Below, piece after piece: positions 1 to 9,442 of a stretch of 64,000 nt of DNA. Source of the stretch: Pseudomonas nabeulensis (lineage in GTDB: Bacteria; Pseudomonadota; Gammaproteobacteria; Pseudomonadales; Pseudomonadaceae); the NCBI RefSeq assembly GCF_004682045.1, contig NZ_QUZT01000037.1:1-64000 (forward strand), given 5' to 3'. The stretch's first letter is position 1; every line of letters begins with the position of its first letter. The position numbers were made by a program, and so were the translations under genes. The notes beneath the pieces were generated by a model that worked only from the letters and a program-made list of their open reading frames with translations, was not told the origin of the DNA and did no database searches.

Positions 1-1158
1 TCAGTCGGAATTCAGGCCCACGCGGTATAGCACGCCATTGTCGTCATCGGTCAGCACATACAAGTAGCCGTCGGGACCTTGGCGCACGTCACGGATTCGC
101 GCTTTCAAGCCGCCCAGCAAACGTTCTTCGTGGACAACCTTGTCGCCATCAAACTGCAATCGAATCAATTCCTGGCTGACCAGCGCGCCAATAAATACGT
201 TGTGCTGCCAAGGTTTGAAACGGTCCGCATCATAGAACGCCATACCGCTGATGCCAGGGGACTTTTCCCAGACATGATGCGGTGGCACCGTACCTTCAAC
301 GGTCTTGCCCTTGGCCTCGGGAATCGGCGTCAGGGAGTAGTTGATGCCGTGGGTCGCCAACGGCCAACCGTAGTTTTTGCCACGCTCGATGATATTGATC
401 TCATCACCGCCACGAGGGCCGTGCTCGTTTTCCCAGATCGTGCCGCTCCACGGGTTCAGCGCCAGACCCTGCGGGTTACGCTGGCCGTAGGACCAGATTT
501 CGGGGCGCACGCCTTGCTGGCCGACGAAGGGGTTGTCATCCGGCACGCGGCCATCCGGGTAAATTCGCACGACCTTGCCTTGCAGCTTGTCCAGGTCCTG
601 GGCGGTGGGCCGGTCGTTGTTTTCCCCCAGGGTGACAAACAAGTAGCCATCACGGTCGAATGCCAGCCGCGAACCAAAGTGGTTCCCGGTAGACAGTTTG
701 GGTTCCTGGCGCAGGATCACCTTGAAATCGGTCAAGCCCTTCAAGTCAGCCGACAGACGCCCGCGCCCAACGGCAGTGCCGGCCGTACCGCCCTTGCCGC
801 CGCCTTCTGCGTAGGAGAGATACACCAGGCGATCTTGCTTGAAGTCGGGAGACAGCACCACGTCCAGCAAGCCGCCCTGCCCCTTGGCCCACACCTCTGG
901 CACGCCGGTCAACGGAGCGGAAAGCGTGCCGTCCGGGCTGACGAACCGCAGGTGCCCCGGGCGTTCGGTCACCAGGAAGCCTTGCTTGTCGGGCAGGAAC
1001 GCGACCGCCCATGGATGGTCCAGGCCTTTGGCGATGGGCGTCGCCGTGATACTGCCTTGCTCGCTGGGGAACTGTTGGGCATCGGCTGCATAAACAGCCG
1101 TCAGCGGCAGCAGCGTGGTGGTGCAAAGGACGGCTAGCAGGGTTTTACGTAGCAACAT
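1..1158 (-). CDS. Periplasmic PQQ-dependent sugar dehydrogenase (YliI/Asd type)
   Basis: A 385-residue protein of the soluble aldose/glucose dehydrogenase beta-propeller family, which oxidises sugars with pyrroloquinoline quinone in the periplasm. The N-terminus is a clear signal peptide (MLLRK, hydrophobic core, cut after VYA). Family landmarks are GLDHPWAVAFLPD near residue 45, ENEHGPRGGDEIN near 245 and NYGWP shortly after. The stop codon is the first triplet of the window, so the gene is complete. It lies 11 bases downstream of a small secreted protein on the same strand. The physiological substrate cannot be read from sequence. Family assignment is firm. Confidence 0.9.
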   Translation of the reverse strand: MLLRKTLLAVLCTTTLLPLTAVYAADAQQFPSEQGSITATPIAKGLDHPWAVAFLPDKQGFLVTERPGHLRFVSPDGTLSAPLTGVPEVWAKGQGGLLDVVLSPDFKQDRLVYLSYAEGGGKGGTAGTAVGRGRLSADLKGLTDFKVILRQEPKLSTGNHFGSRLAFDRDGYLFVTLGENNDRPTAQDLDKLQGKVVRIYPDGRVPDDNPFVGQQGVRPEIWSYGQRNPQGLALNPWSGTIWENEHGPRGGDEINIIERGKNYGWPLATHGINYSLTPIPEAKGKTVEGTVPPHHVWEKSPGISGMAFYDADRFKPWQHNVFIGALVSQELIRLQFDGDKVVHEERLLGGLKARIRDVRQGPDGYLYVLTDDDNGVLYRVGLNSD

Positions 1159-1169
1159 AAGACAAGTCC

Positions 1170-1484
1170 TTACCGGCGATTGCCGTTGGCATCATAGGTG
1201 GGTGCTTTGGTTTCGGTAGCCGGGCGGCTGGGAGCGGCATCGCGCTTGGGATAACGGTTGCCGATGCCGCCATTTTCCACGGTGGGCGCCCGTGGTGTCG
1301 GCCCCGTCTGGATACCCCGCACGGCGGGTGCATTGGGCTGAGTGCCCTGCATGCTGTTGGGGTTGGCCCGATGGATCGGGCTGTTGTTGGAGTCGGTGCT
1401 GCCCGGCAGGCTTTGCGCCTGGACCAATGGAACCATGGCCAGCCCCACCAGCAACACTGCGATGTGACGCACACAGCTTTTCAT
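1170..1484 (-). CDS. Small secreted protein of unknown function
   Basis: A 104-residue protein beginning MKSCVRHIAVLLVG with a signal peptide ending near VQA-Q. The mature part is short, polar and rich in Pro, Asn and Thr with no cysteine, so it is probably an unstructured periplasmic or exported protein. The reading frame is open for 22 more codons upstream, but the signal peptide fixes this start. It is the upstream partner of the sugar dehydrogenase gene and probably shares its transcript. I do not recognise a family. Confidence 0.65.
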   Translation of the reverse strand: MKSCVRHIAVLLVGLAMVPLVQAQSLPGSTDSNNSPIHRANPNSMQGTQPNAPAVRGIQTGPTPRAPTVENGGIGNRYPKRDAAPSRPATETKAPTYDANGNRR

Positions 1485-1669
1485 GACAAAGCCTCTCAAG
1501 GGACGAGGAGTACGTGCTTTCGATAACACGCTACGCCCTGGGTTCGGCATTCGTAACTAAATACTTTCTCATCAGGTGTAACACGATCTGTCCGCGCATC
1601 TATTCATCGAAACTTTCCTGAGTGCCTGCGAGTCACCAGAACACACAGTCTTCGCAAGGAAACACAGGC

Positions 1670-2503
1670 ATGCCACGGGCAATCTGGAAAGGCGCGATCA
1701 GTTTTGGCTTGGTACACATCCCGGTATCGCTGGTGTCGGCAACCTCTTCCCAGGGCGTGGACTTCGACTGGCTGGACAAACGCAGCATGGACCCAGTGGG
1801 CTACAAGCGCATCAACAAAACCACCGGCAAGGAAGTCAGCAAAGACAACATCGTCAAAGGCGTGGCATTCGAGAAGGGTCGCTACGTGGTGCTCAGTGAA
1901 GAAGAGATTCGCTCGGCCCATCCTAAATCGACCCAGACCATCGAAATCATCGCCTTTGTCGCCAGCGACCAGATCCCCTTGCAGAACATCGATACGCCCT
2001 ACTTTCTTGCCCCGGATAAACGCGGTGGCAAGGTGTATGCGCTGCTCAGGGAAACCCTTAGGAAAACCCGCAAAGTTGCCCTGGCCAATGTGGTCCTGCA
2101 CACCAAACAGCACCTCGCGGCCCTGATGCCCTTGGAGTCAGCCTTGGTGCTGGTAATGCTGCGCTGGCCCGCCGAAGTGCGCAGCCTGGACGAACTGGAA
2201 CTGGGCAGTGACGTGACCAAGCCCAGCCTGGCCAAGGGCGAGTTGGACATGGCCAAGCGCCTGGTGGAGGACATGAGCGCCGATTGGCAGCCCGACGATT
2301 ACCGCGACAGTTTCCAGGAAAAAATCATGGCGCTGGTGGCGAAAAAGGCGAAGGCCGGCAAGATCAAGAATGTGGAAACCGTCAAAGGCAGCGAAGAGCG
2401 CAAATCCGCCGATGTGATCGACCTGACCGAATTGCTCAAGCGCAGCCTGGCCGGCAAGCCGACCAAGAAACCCGCCGCGAAAAAGTCCACCAAGGCGTCA
2501 TGA
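1670..2503 (+). CDS. ku: Non-homologous end-joining protein Ku
   Basis: A 277-residue bacterial Ku. It forms a homodimeric ring on double-strand DNA ends and recruits LigD. The family opening MPRAIWKGAISFGLVHIPV is at residues 1-19, and the Lys-rich tail (GKPTKKPAAKKSTKAS) is the usual DNA/LigD-interacting C-terminus. I chose the ATG at 1670 because an AAGGAA ribosome site precedes it and family members start exactly here; the frame is open further upstream. The stop lies 3 bases before ligD, so the two genes are co-transcribed and probably translationally linked. Confidence 0.95.
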   Translation: MPRAIWKGAISFGLVHIPVSLVSATSSQGVDFDWLDKRSMDPVGYKRINKTTGKEVSKDNIVKGVAFEKGRYVVLSEEEIRSAHPKSTQTIEIIAFVASDQIPLQNIDTPYFLAPDKRGGKVYALLRETLRKTRKVALANVVLHTKQHLAALMPLESALVLVMLRWPAEVRSLDELELGSDVTKPSLAKGELDMAKRLVEDMSADWQPDDYRDSFQEKIMALVAKKAKAGKIKNVETVKGSEERKSADVIDLTELLKRSLAGKPTKKPAAKKSTKAS

Positions 2504-2506
2504 CCC

Positions 2507-4963
2507 ATGCCAAAGCCCTTGAGCGAATACAACCGCAAGCGCGACTTTGACATCACCGCCGAGCCCTCCGGCAAAACGCCCGCGGGCAAGCGCAAGCAGT
2601 CGGCGTTGTCATTCGTGATCCAGAAGCACGACGCCCGCAACCTGCACTATGACTTTCGGCTGGAACTCGACGGCGTCCTCAAAAGCTGGGCGGTGCCCAA
2701 GGGGCCCAGTCTGGACCCCAGTCAAAAACGCCTGGCCGTGCACGTGGAAGATCACCCGCTGAGCTACGGCGGCTTCGAGGGCAACATTGCAGCTGGTCAA
2801 TATGGCGCTGGCGACGTCATCGTGTGGGACCGCGGCGTCTGGCAACCCCATGACGATCCCCATAAGGCCTATGCCGCGGGTAAGCTCAAGTTCAGCCTGA
2901 TCGGCGAGAAACTCTCGGGGGACTGGGCGCTGGTGCGCACGCGCCTCAAGGGCAGCGGCGACAAGGAGCAATGGCTGCTGATCAAGGAAAAAGACCACCA
3001 GGCACGAGCAGCCAGCGATTACGACATCGTCCAGGCCCAGCCCAATAGCGTGCTTAGCGGGGCCTCCGTGGGCAAAGCCAAGACCCGGTCAAAAAAAAAG
3101 CCCACCCTCCCCTCGCAGCTCACGCCACAACTGGCGACGCTGGTGGATCGAGCCCCGGACGGTAACTGGCAATACGAAATCAAGTTCGACGGCTACCGCA
3201 TGCTTGCCCGCGTTCGCGACGGCGAGGTGCGCCTGTTCACGCGCAATGGCCATGACTGGACCGGGCGTCTGCCGCGTCAAGTCAAGGCGTTGCACGCCCT
3301 TAAGCTCAAGGACAGCTGGCTGGACGGCGAACTGGTCAGCCTCAATGGCGACGGGTTGCCAGACTTTCAGGCGCTGCAAAATGCGTTTGACAGTGGACGC
3401 AGCCTGGACCTTGTCTATTACCTGTTCGATGCACCGTTTATCAACGGACAGGATCAGTGCGATGCGCCGGTCGAGAAGCGCCGCGCGGCACTCAAGGACG
3501 CGTTGGCGGGCAACTCAAGTCAATTGCTGCGCTTCTCCGACGCCTTCAGCGCCGATCACCGGGACATTCTCGAAAGTGCCTGCGCGCTCCACCTTGAAGG
3601 CGTCATCGGCAAACGCCTGGGTAGCCCGTACACCGGCACCCGCAGCGCCGATTGGATCAAGCTCAAATGCCGCCGGCGCCAGGAGTTTGTGATTGTCGGC
3701 TACACCCAGCCCCAGGGCTCACGCAGCGGTTTTGGCGCGTTGCTGCTGGCGGTCAATGAGGCATCGGGACTGGTGTATGCCGGGCGCGTCGGCACCGGAT
3801 TCAATCAAGCCGCACTGAAGCACATCTACGCGCAGCTCACGCCGTTGACACGTAAAACCTCACCACTGTCAAAGCCGCTGACCAGCACTCAGGGTCAAGG
3901 CGTGCACTGGGTAGAGCCGAAGTTGGTCGGCGAGGTGCAATTTGCTGAATGGACGCGCACCGGCCTCGTTCGCCACGCGGTATTCATTGGGTTGCGCAGT
4001 GATAAGCCGGCTGCGCAAGTCGTACACGAACAACCGCTTGCACCTGATGCGTCAACGCGCCCAAGTAACGCGATCGGTGACGTCACGATCACCCACGCCG
4101 ACCGTATCATCGACCCGCAAAGCGGCACTCAAAAGCAGAAATTGGCACAGTTCTACAACGACATCAGCGACTGGATCCTGCCATTTTTGCGCCACCGGCC
4201 AGTGTCATTACTGCGGGCTCCGGAGGGCATTGAAGGCGAGCAGTTCTTCCAAAAACATGCAGAGCGCCTGGCAATTCCCCATATCAAGCAACTAGACCCC
4301 ACACTGGACCCTGGCCATGCGCGCCTGATGGAAATCGACAGTGCTGCGGCGCTGGTGGGCGCCGTGCAAATGGGCACCGTCGAACTGCATACCTGGGGCG
4401 CAACCTCGGACAAGATTGAGACGCCTGACCTGTTTGTGCTTGACCTCGACCCAGACCCGGCACTGCCTTGGAAAACCATGCTCGAAGCCGCGCAACTGAC
4501 CCTGTCCGTGCTGGATGAACTGGGCCTGCAAGCGTTTGTTAAAACCAGCGGTGGCAAGGGGCTTCACCTTGTGGTGCCCTTAGGGCGCCGAGATGGCTGG
4601 GACACTGTCAAAGCGTTCACTAAAGCCATCGCACAATTCATGACGCAGCAATTGCCCGAACGCTTCACTGCGACCTCAGGAGCGAAGAATCGTGTCGGCA
4701 AGATCTTTATCGATTATCTGCGCAATGCGCGGGGTGCGAGTACGGTGGCGGCCTACTCGGTGCGCGCTCGTCCGGGCCTGCCCGTGTCGGTGCCGATCAG
4801 TCGTGATGAGTTGTTGCAATTGCGCGGCGCCCAACAATGGACGGTTGCCAACGTGATGGAACGCTTGCAGGGTTTGAAGGCTGATCCCTGGGCAGGTTTT
4901 GCTCACCGGCAAAAGATCAGCAAGAAGATGTGGGACAAGCTGGGCGCGAATCCACCCGAGTGA
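2507..4963 (+). CDS. ligD: ATP-dependent multifunctional DNA ligase D
   Basis: An 818-residue LigD, the repair enzyme of bacterial end joining. Domain order is phosphoesterase (about 1-190, with HDARNLHYDFRLE), ligase (about 205-510) and primase-polymerase (about 530-818). The ligase nucleophile is Lys226 in EIKFDGYR. The polymerase metal pair is Asp646/Asp648 in VLDLDPDP. This PE-LIG-POL order is typical of Pseudomonas and differs from the mycobacterial order. All three catalytic centres look intact. It directly follows ku, giving a complete two-gene end-joining module. Confidence 0.95.
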   Translation: MPKPLSEYNRKRDFDITAEPSGKTPAGKRKQSALSFVIQKHDARNLHYDFRLELDGVLKSWAVPKGPSLDPSQKRLAVHVEDHPLSYGGFEGNIAAGQYGAGDVIVWDRGVWQPHDDPHKAYAAGKLKFSLIGEKLSGDWALVRTRLKGSGDKEQWLLIKEKDHQARAASDYDIVQAQPNSVLSGASVGKAKTRSKKKPTLPSQLTPQLATLVDRAPDGNWQYEIKFDGYRMLARVRDGEVRLFTRNGHDWTGRLPRQVKALHALKLKDSWLDGELVSLNGDGLPDFQALQNAFDSGRSLDLVYYLFDAPFINGQDQCDAPVEKRRAALKDALAGNSSQLLRFSDAFSADHRDILESACALHLEGVIGKRLGSPYTGTRSADWIKLKCRRRQEFVIVGYTQPQGSRSGFGALLLAVNEASGLVYAGRVGTGFNQAALKHIYAQLTPLTRKTSPLSKPLTSTQGQGVHWVEPKLVGEVQFAEWTRTGLVRHAVFIGLRSDKPAAQVVHEQPLAPDASTRPSNAIGDVTITHADRIIDPQSGTQKQKLAQFYNDISDWILPFLRHRPVSLLRAPEGIEGEQFFQKHAERLAIPHIKQLDPTLDPGHARLMEIDSAAALVGAVQMGTVELHTWGATSDKIETPDLFVLDLDPDPALPWKTMLEAAQLTLSVLDELGLQAFVKTSGGKGLHLVVPLGRRDGWDTVKAFTKAIAQFMTQQLPERFTATSGAKNRVGKIFIDYLRNARGASTVAAYSVRARPGLPVSVPISRDELLQLRGAQQWTVANVMERLQGLKADPWAGFAHRQKISKKMWDKLGANPPE

Positions 4964-4980
4964 ACCGCGCCCGCCAGGGA

Positions 4981-5880
4981 TCAGATCAGTATGAAGATCA
5001 GCGCCAATGCCGCGAAGATCGCCCACTTTTCCAGGTAGTAACGTGTGCGGTTACGCTTTTTCAGTTCCTTGCCGCGCAAGCGAATCTTATACAGGCGGGT
5101 AAAGGCCCGGTTCAGCCCGCCGGTTTTGTCACCGGCATCGTTGGGAGAACCTGCCGCCGCCATCACATTGCGGCTGAACCAGCGATTGAACGCCGTGGCC
5201 CATCGGTATTTCATCGGCCGCTCGACGTCGCAGAACAGAATGATGCGGTTTTGTTGCGTGGTGTTCTCGGCGTAATGAATGTAGGTCTCATCGAACATCA
5301 CCGGCTCGCCGTCGCGCCAGTAATAGCTCTCGCCGTCCACGTTGATGTAGCAACCCGGGTCATTCGGCGTGTCCAGGCCCAGGTGGTAGCGGTAGGAGCC
5401 GGCATACGGGTCGCGGTGGCGCACCAGTTTCGACCCCGGCGGCAGTTCGGCAAACATCGCCGCCTTGATCGAGCCGATGCTTTGCACCAACTCGGTGGTA
5501 CGCGGGCAGAGCTTCATCGCCGAAGGATGGCTGTCGCCGTACCACTTCAAGTAAAAACGCTTCCAACCCGACTTGAAGAACGAGTTGAAACCCACGTCAT
5601 TGTATTGCTCGGAACGCTTGATCTCACCGGCGCGCATCAGGTTCTGGCCTTCCAGGCGAATCTCTTCCCAGTGTTCCTGCAACGGGCTCAAATCGGGGAA
5701 GTCGCTGGGCGACAGATACGGTCGGCTGGGCAGCTTGGAGAACAGATAAAGGAAGCAGTTGATCGGTGCCAGGAAGGTCGAATGGTCACTGAGCTGGCGG
5801 CCCAGCTTGTGTCGCACCCGGCCACGCAGGTGTACATACGCAATGGAGGCAACGTAGAGAATAACAATGATGAGTTTCAA
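4981..5880 (-). CDS. lpxO: Lipid A 2-hydroxylase LpxO (Asp/Asn beta-hydroxylase fold)
   Basis: A 299-residue Fe(II)/2-oxoglutarate dioxygenase that adds a 2-hydroxyl group to a secondary acyl chain of lipid A at the inner membrane. Metal-binding signatures are VRHRDPYAGSYRYHLGL in the middle and YIHYAENTTQQNRIIL about 45 residues on. The N-terminus (MKLIIVILYVASIAYVHL) and the last 20 residues are hydrophobic, fitting membrane association. The gene is convergent with ligD. Pseudomonads often carry two lpxO paralogues; which one this is cannot be decided here. Confidence 0.88.
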   Translation of the reverse strand: MKLIIVILYVASIAYVHLRGRVRHKLGRQLSDHSTFLAPINCFLYLFSKLPSRPYLSPSDFPDLSPLQEHWEEIRLEGQNLMRAGEIKRSEQYNDVGFNSFFKSGWKRFYLKWYGDSHPSAMKLCPRTTELVQSIGSIKAAMFAELPPGSKLVRHRDPYAGSYRYHLGLDTPNDPGCYINVDGESYYWRDGEPVMFDETYIHYAENTTQQNRIILFCDVERPMKYRWATAFNRWFSRNVMAAAGSPNDAGDKTGGLNRAFTRLYKIRLRGKELKKRNRTRYYLEKWAIFAALALIFILI

Positions 5881-6091
5881 GGGATGTCGTCACAAGTCAG
5901 TAGAGAACAGGCTGCTCCCCGGTATTCGCAATGGCCGAGGATTAAACAAGCAGCACCTGAAATCACAATTCACACAATCGGCACGAGCGGCTGGAGGACA
6001 TCCCGGCGCGCGGCCATTGGGCGTTATTTAGCCACAGTTTGTAACCAAAAGTTAACTAAGAATTGTGAAAAGCTGTCTACTGACACGACTT

Positions 6092-6121
6092 GCGCGGGCC
6101 TGTCATTATGACAACCCGCGC
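6092..6121. terminator. Hairpin between wzz and lpxO
   Basis: GCGCGGG and CCCGCGC form a 7-bp GC stem around an inner 13-base palindrome (TGTCAT-T-ATGACA). It begins 16 bases beyond the wzz stop. No strong T tract follows on either strand, so a protein-binding or processing site is also possible. Confidence 0.35.
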
Positions 6122-6136
6122 ATCCCCTTCCCCACG

Positions 6137-7453
6137 TTATTGGCGGGGTAAGCGACGATCATCGACCACCGAAAACGGCCCGGTTTGGCGTCGAACCTGA
6201 ATAAAATGCCAAATCAGCGCGATCGCTATGCCAAGCATCAGGCCAACCAACAAGCTCAGCCCAACCACCAGCGCTTTACGCGGTTTGAACGTTTGCAGCG
6301 GCTCCTGCGCCTGCCGGTCGATGGTGACCAATTTCAGCGCCGTCATATCAATATTAAGGCCGCGCAACCGCGCCACTTCCGCGCGCAACGGCTCGACGTC
6401 CTGCAAGAACACGTCCTCATTCTTGCGATTGTTCAGCACTTCCACTTCACGGTTGGTATCGAGCATTCGCAACTCTTTGCCGATCTCGGCGACGCGTGCG
6501 TTGGTGAAATCATCGCTGGTACGCTGCAACAACGCTGAACGCTCTGCTTCCAGCGCCTGGGAGCCCATGAAGTACAACGGTACTTTTTGATTGGTGACCA
6601 CCGTACGCATCACCTGACTGGCCCCGCCAGAGCCTACACCCTCCATGGCAGAGGGCGTGGTGGGGCTCTTGATGCCGAGCGACTTGGCAATCGAGATCGC
6701 CTCAGTCAGTTCCGCCAACCGATCATCACGCTCCATCTTCATCTGCAAACGCAAAGCACCGAGTTCGTCCTGCAACCGAGCACGTTTGACTCTGTCGGCC
6801 TCCAACAGCCTGGCAATTTTCGACTCTTTGGTTGTTTCATAATTGGCGCGAGCCGCGTCGATCTTGCCTTTGAGTTCGTTGAGGCGGTTGTTGACGATGA
6901 CCTTCAGGTCGGCCCCCACTTGATCGCGCTCCTGCTTGATCGCGTAGTCGACAAACCCGTTTAGGATCGCCACGCCATCAATACCCTTGGGGTATTGCAT
7001 TTCCAGACGGACAAAATTGCTGAGGGGCTCGGCGGTCTTTGGGCCTGGCAGTACAAGGTTGATAGCGTCTCGGTTAAATTTCTCAAAACTCTGTTCCAGG
7101 CTTTGCCCAGGCTTTTGGAACGCTTCGAACAGCGCAGGGTTGGCCCGAAAAAATCCCAACCGAGCCTCATAAGAGTCCAGTTGCGCCCCTACCTTGGCAA
7201 GGGCATCCGCCGGCGGCAACTTATAGACTTCAGAGCGATTGAGCGCATCCAGCTCATTGATTGCTGCAGGCCGAAGCACGCTGCTGACCTGATAATACTG
7301 TGGTGCAAGAAACGCGTAGCCTACTCCTACAAGAGTCGCCAGCAACGTGCAGCCAATAACCCATTTCTTTTGTTTCCATATCCCATGAAACAACTCAAAC
7401 AGATCAATTTCATCCGAAGCTGAATGAGGGTGAAGCTGAGGAGTGTTATTCAA
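6137..7453 (-). CDS. wzz: Wzz/FepE-type O-antigen chain-length determinant
   Basis: A 438-residue polysaccharide co-polymerase that sets chain length of Wzy-polymerised O antigen. It has a short cytoplasmic N-terminus (DEIDLFELFHGIWKQKKW), a first membrane helix at about 34-52, a long helical periplasmic region with heptad-like stretches, and a second helix near 392-415 preceded by the family PLQTFKPRKAL motif. It is longer than classical Wzz (about 330-380), closer to the very-long-chain Wzz2/FepE group. It stands alone here, without O-antigen biosynthesis genes nearby. Confidence 0.85.
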   Translation of the reverse strand: MNNTPQLHPHSASDEIDLFELFHGIWKQKKWVIGCTLLATLVGVGYAFLAPQYYQVSSVLRPAAINELDALNRSEVYKLPPADALAKVGAQLDSYEARLGFFRANPALFEAFQKPGQSLEQSFEKFNRDAINLVLPGPKTAEPLSNFVRLEMQYPKGIDGVAILNGFVDYAIKQERDQVGADLKVIVNNRLNELKGKIDAARANYETTKESKIARLLEADRVKRARLQDELGALRLQMKMERDDRLAELTEAISIAKSLGIKSPTTPSAMEGVGSGGASQVMRTVVTNQKVPLYFMGSQALEAERSALLQRTSDDFTNARVAEIGKELRMLDTNREVEVLNNRKNEDVFLQDVEPLRAEVARLRGLNIDMTALKLVTIDRQAQEPLQTFKPRKALVVGLSLLVGLMLGIAIALIWHFIQVRRQTGPFSVVDDRRLPRQ

Positions 7454-7854
7454 CGTTAATACACCCTGATGAGTTCAAATTCAGCGCCCAACAACGTAGA
7501 CCTGAATAACGACTGGATAAACAGGGGGCAATATCCGGGCCCATCACGGCGATAGCCCAGTGCCAGCATGCGACCCCCAATTAACTGATCCGCGCCACGA
7601 CCAAAAGAACTAGCATTTTGATATCAGTCATATGAATGTCATAATTGCCAGACACCCAAAGCATAGACTGATCTTTACAAGATATTATCCTGCGACCAGG
7701 CAAACTTAGGTTAATTCCCTATCACCAAAGGAAAATTCGAAGGAGCGACTAAAAAACAGGATATTTCTTACAATTGATTGCGCATCAGCCAAGGCTAAAC
7801 GACACACTGTCTGGAACAACCAGCGATTGACCCTACCGCAAAAAAGGATTTTGT
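7454..7854. other. 401-bp AT-richer intergenic region
   Basis: This gap separates the starts of wzz (minus) and the small 128-residue gene (plus), so it must carry both promoters. It is visibly more AT-rich than the flanks. I see no RNA gene, no clear repeat and no open frame with a ribosome site. An AAAAAAGGATTTTGT stretch provides the ribosome site of the downstream gene. Confidence 0.5.
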
Positions 7855-8241
7855 ATGTCACTTATTTCAAACCCAGACTTTCAAGCGTTACAAGGTGACT
7901 GGGAACAAACTTCACTTGAAGACAACGGCGTACTCAATCCTGCCGATGCCCATACCGCACCTGGCGCAATCACGACCATCAACGGCGACCACTTTGAGGT
8001 TAAAACCGTAGGTGGCGAGGTCTTGCTGGCTGGCCGGTTTTTCCTGGACAGCACCACAACGCCCAAAAGCATTACCTGGGTCGATTCCATAGGAGAAGAT
8101 GCTGGCAAGCACTTACCCGCCAGCTATCGACTTGATGGGGATGATTTTGTGTTTATTGCAGCCGATGAAAACATGCCCAGGCCCGCCTCATTCAGTACGG
8201 GCCCAGGTCAAACCATGCGTACGTTCATACGTCGTGCCTGA
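7855..8241 (+). CDS. Small TIGR03067-like protein of unknown function
   Basis: A 128-residue cytoplasmic protein without signal peptide. The pattern LQGDWEQTSLEDNG near the start, a central run of short beta strands and the ending GQTMRTFIRR resemble the TIGR03067 lipocalin-like family (opening LxGxW, closing with a conserved basic strand). A purine-rich ribosome site precedes the ATG. Function is unknown. It is transcribed alone, facing the methyltransferase gene. Confidence 0.6.
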   Translation: MSLISNPDFQALQGDWEQTSLEDNGVLNPADAHTAPGAITTINGDHFEVKTVGGEVLLAGRFFLDSTTTPKSITWVDSIGEDAGKHLPASYRLDGDDFVFIAADENMPRPASFSTGPGQTMRTFIRRA

Positions 8242-8333
8242 CTCATGAACGGGCACAGGCATTCTCACAAACCCTTGGCTTTTGGGTCTATAGGGCGAAA
8301 CCTGCCTATTCCGGCAAATCCCTTAGCGTGCAC

Positions 8334-9146
8334 TCAGGCATCGCGTTTGGTGGCGGTCAAGGTAAAGCACAACGGCAATTGCGCTGGCTGATGTTCATAC
8401 TGGTCGTAAAGCTCCTCGCGATTTGAGTGCGGGTACTCCTGCAAGTGGCTGATCTGCAGATTGGCCGCAATGGCCGCACTGACCACTGCGCCCAAGGTAT
8501 GAACGAACCAATAGGACGTCGGCCCCGCCTGCTCGCCCAGCCCCTCATAGACGATGGACTCCTGCAGCACAAAGGGCTCGCGCCGGAAGTACGAAGTGGC
8601 AGGCAATAGCGGTTCTGGCGCCCTAGGATCGAACACTTCCAAAAACGGATGGGTTTCATACAGCACCAAACTGCCACCGGGCTTCAAGGTGCTGGCGGCA
8701 TGCCGCATGAATTGCACCACGTCCGGCATCCAGCCCAGAACGCCAATGGTCACCAGGGCAATATCGAACCGCTCATGCAGTTGGGGCGGTAAATGATGGA
8801 TGTCGCTTTCGATAAACTCCGGCGTGTGCGGCGAAAGCGCTGCGAGTTCGCAGGCTTGCTGGAGAAAGGCCCGTGACTGGTCCACCCCCACCACTGAGCG
8901 TGCGCCCAGACCATACAGCGAAAGACTTTCGCGACCGTTGTTGCAGCACAGTTGCACGACATCCTTATCGGCCACGCCAATCTCCACCAGCACGCCGGAG
9001 ATCGTCGGGTCCAGACACGAAAAGCCAGGGTCACCCACCGACTTGAGCAGTGTGCTCCAGGTGTCAGTGGCTTTATGCAGGCTGGCGGATTGGTCCCAGG
9101 CGTCCTTGTTACAGGCAATCGCTTTTTGGGCTGAGGGCAGGTCCAT
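8334..9146 (-). CDS. Class I SAM-dependent methyltransferase
   Basis: A 270-residue Rossmann-fold methyltransferase. Motif I is degenerate but recognisable as VVQLCCNNGRESLSL near residue 63, the acidic motif II as VVGVDQSRAFL, and motif IV/post I as FDIALVTIGVLGWM, followed by LKPGGSLVLYETHP. The Cys-Cys-Asn-Asn version of the glycine loop is typical of a group of small-molecule methyltransferases of unknown substrate. It is monocistronic with no informative neighbours. Confidence 0.8.
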   Translation of the reverse strand: MDLPSAQKAIACNKDAWDQSASLHKATDTWSTLLKSVGDPGFSCLDPTISGVLVEIGVADKDVVQLCCNNGRESLSLYGLGARSVVGVDQSRAFLQQACELAALSPHTPEFIESDIHHLPPQLHERFDIALVTIGVLGWMPDVVQFMRHAASTLKPGGSLVLYETHPFLEVFDPRAPEPLLPATSYFRREPFVLQESIVYEGLGEQAGPTSYWFVHTLGAVVSAAIAANLQISHLQEYPHSNREELYDQYEHQPAQLPLCFTLTATKRDA

Positions 9147-9442
9147 TGCATCTCCAGGCGTTCGTTACGGCGGGATTCAGAAAGTAAGCCAAGTGCCGGC
9201 CGATTAAAACCCCGGAATGCGAGCCCTACCGGCCATCATGACTTCTATGGCCTTAGCCACGGGCAAAACCATCTTCCGTGCGCCATACAACTGTCGCCTC
9301 ACATATGCGACAATGCGCGCCAAATTCCAACACACATCCCCATTTTTTGCTCAGCGACCGGGTTTCGCGCCTTGACGTCGCTGTTGACGCATGCCTGGAG
9401 GCACCTGCCGCCTGGCTCGCAACCCATTGATAGGTAAAGTAA

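Noticed and set aside
79..1137. A 352-codon plus-strand open frame
   Set aside because: It is the shadow of the sugar dehydrogenase gene, without a ribosome site or domain.
4930..6111. A 393-codon plus-strand open frame
   Set aside because: It is antisense of lpxO followed by noncoding sequence; composition is that of a shadow frame.
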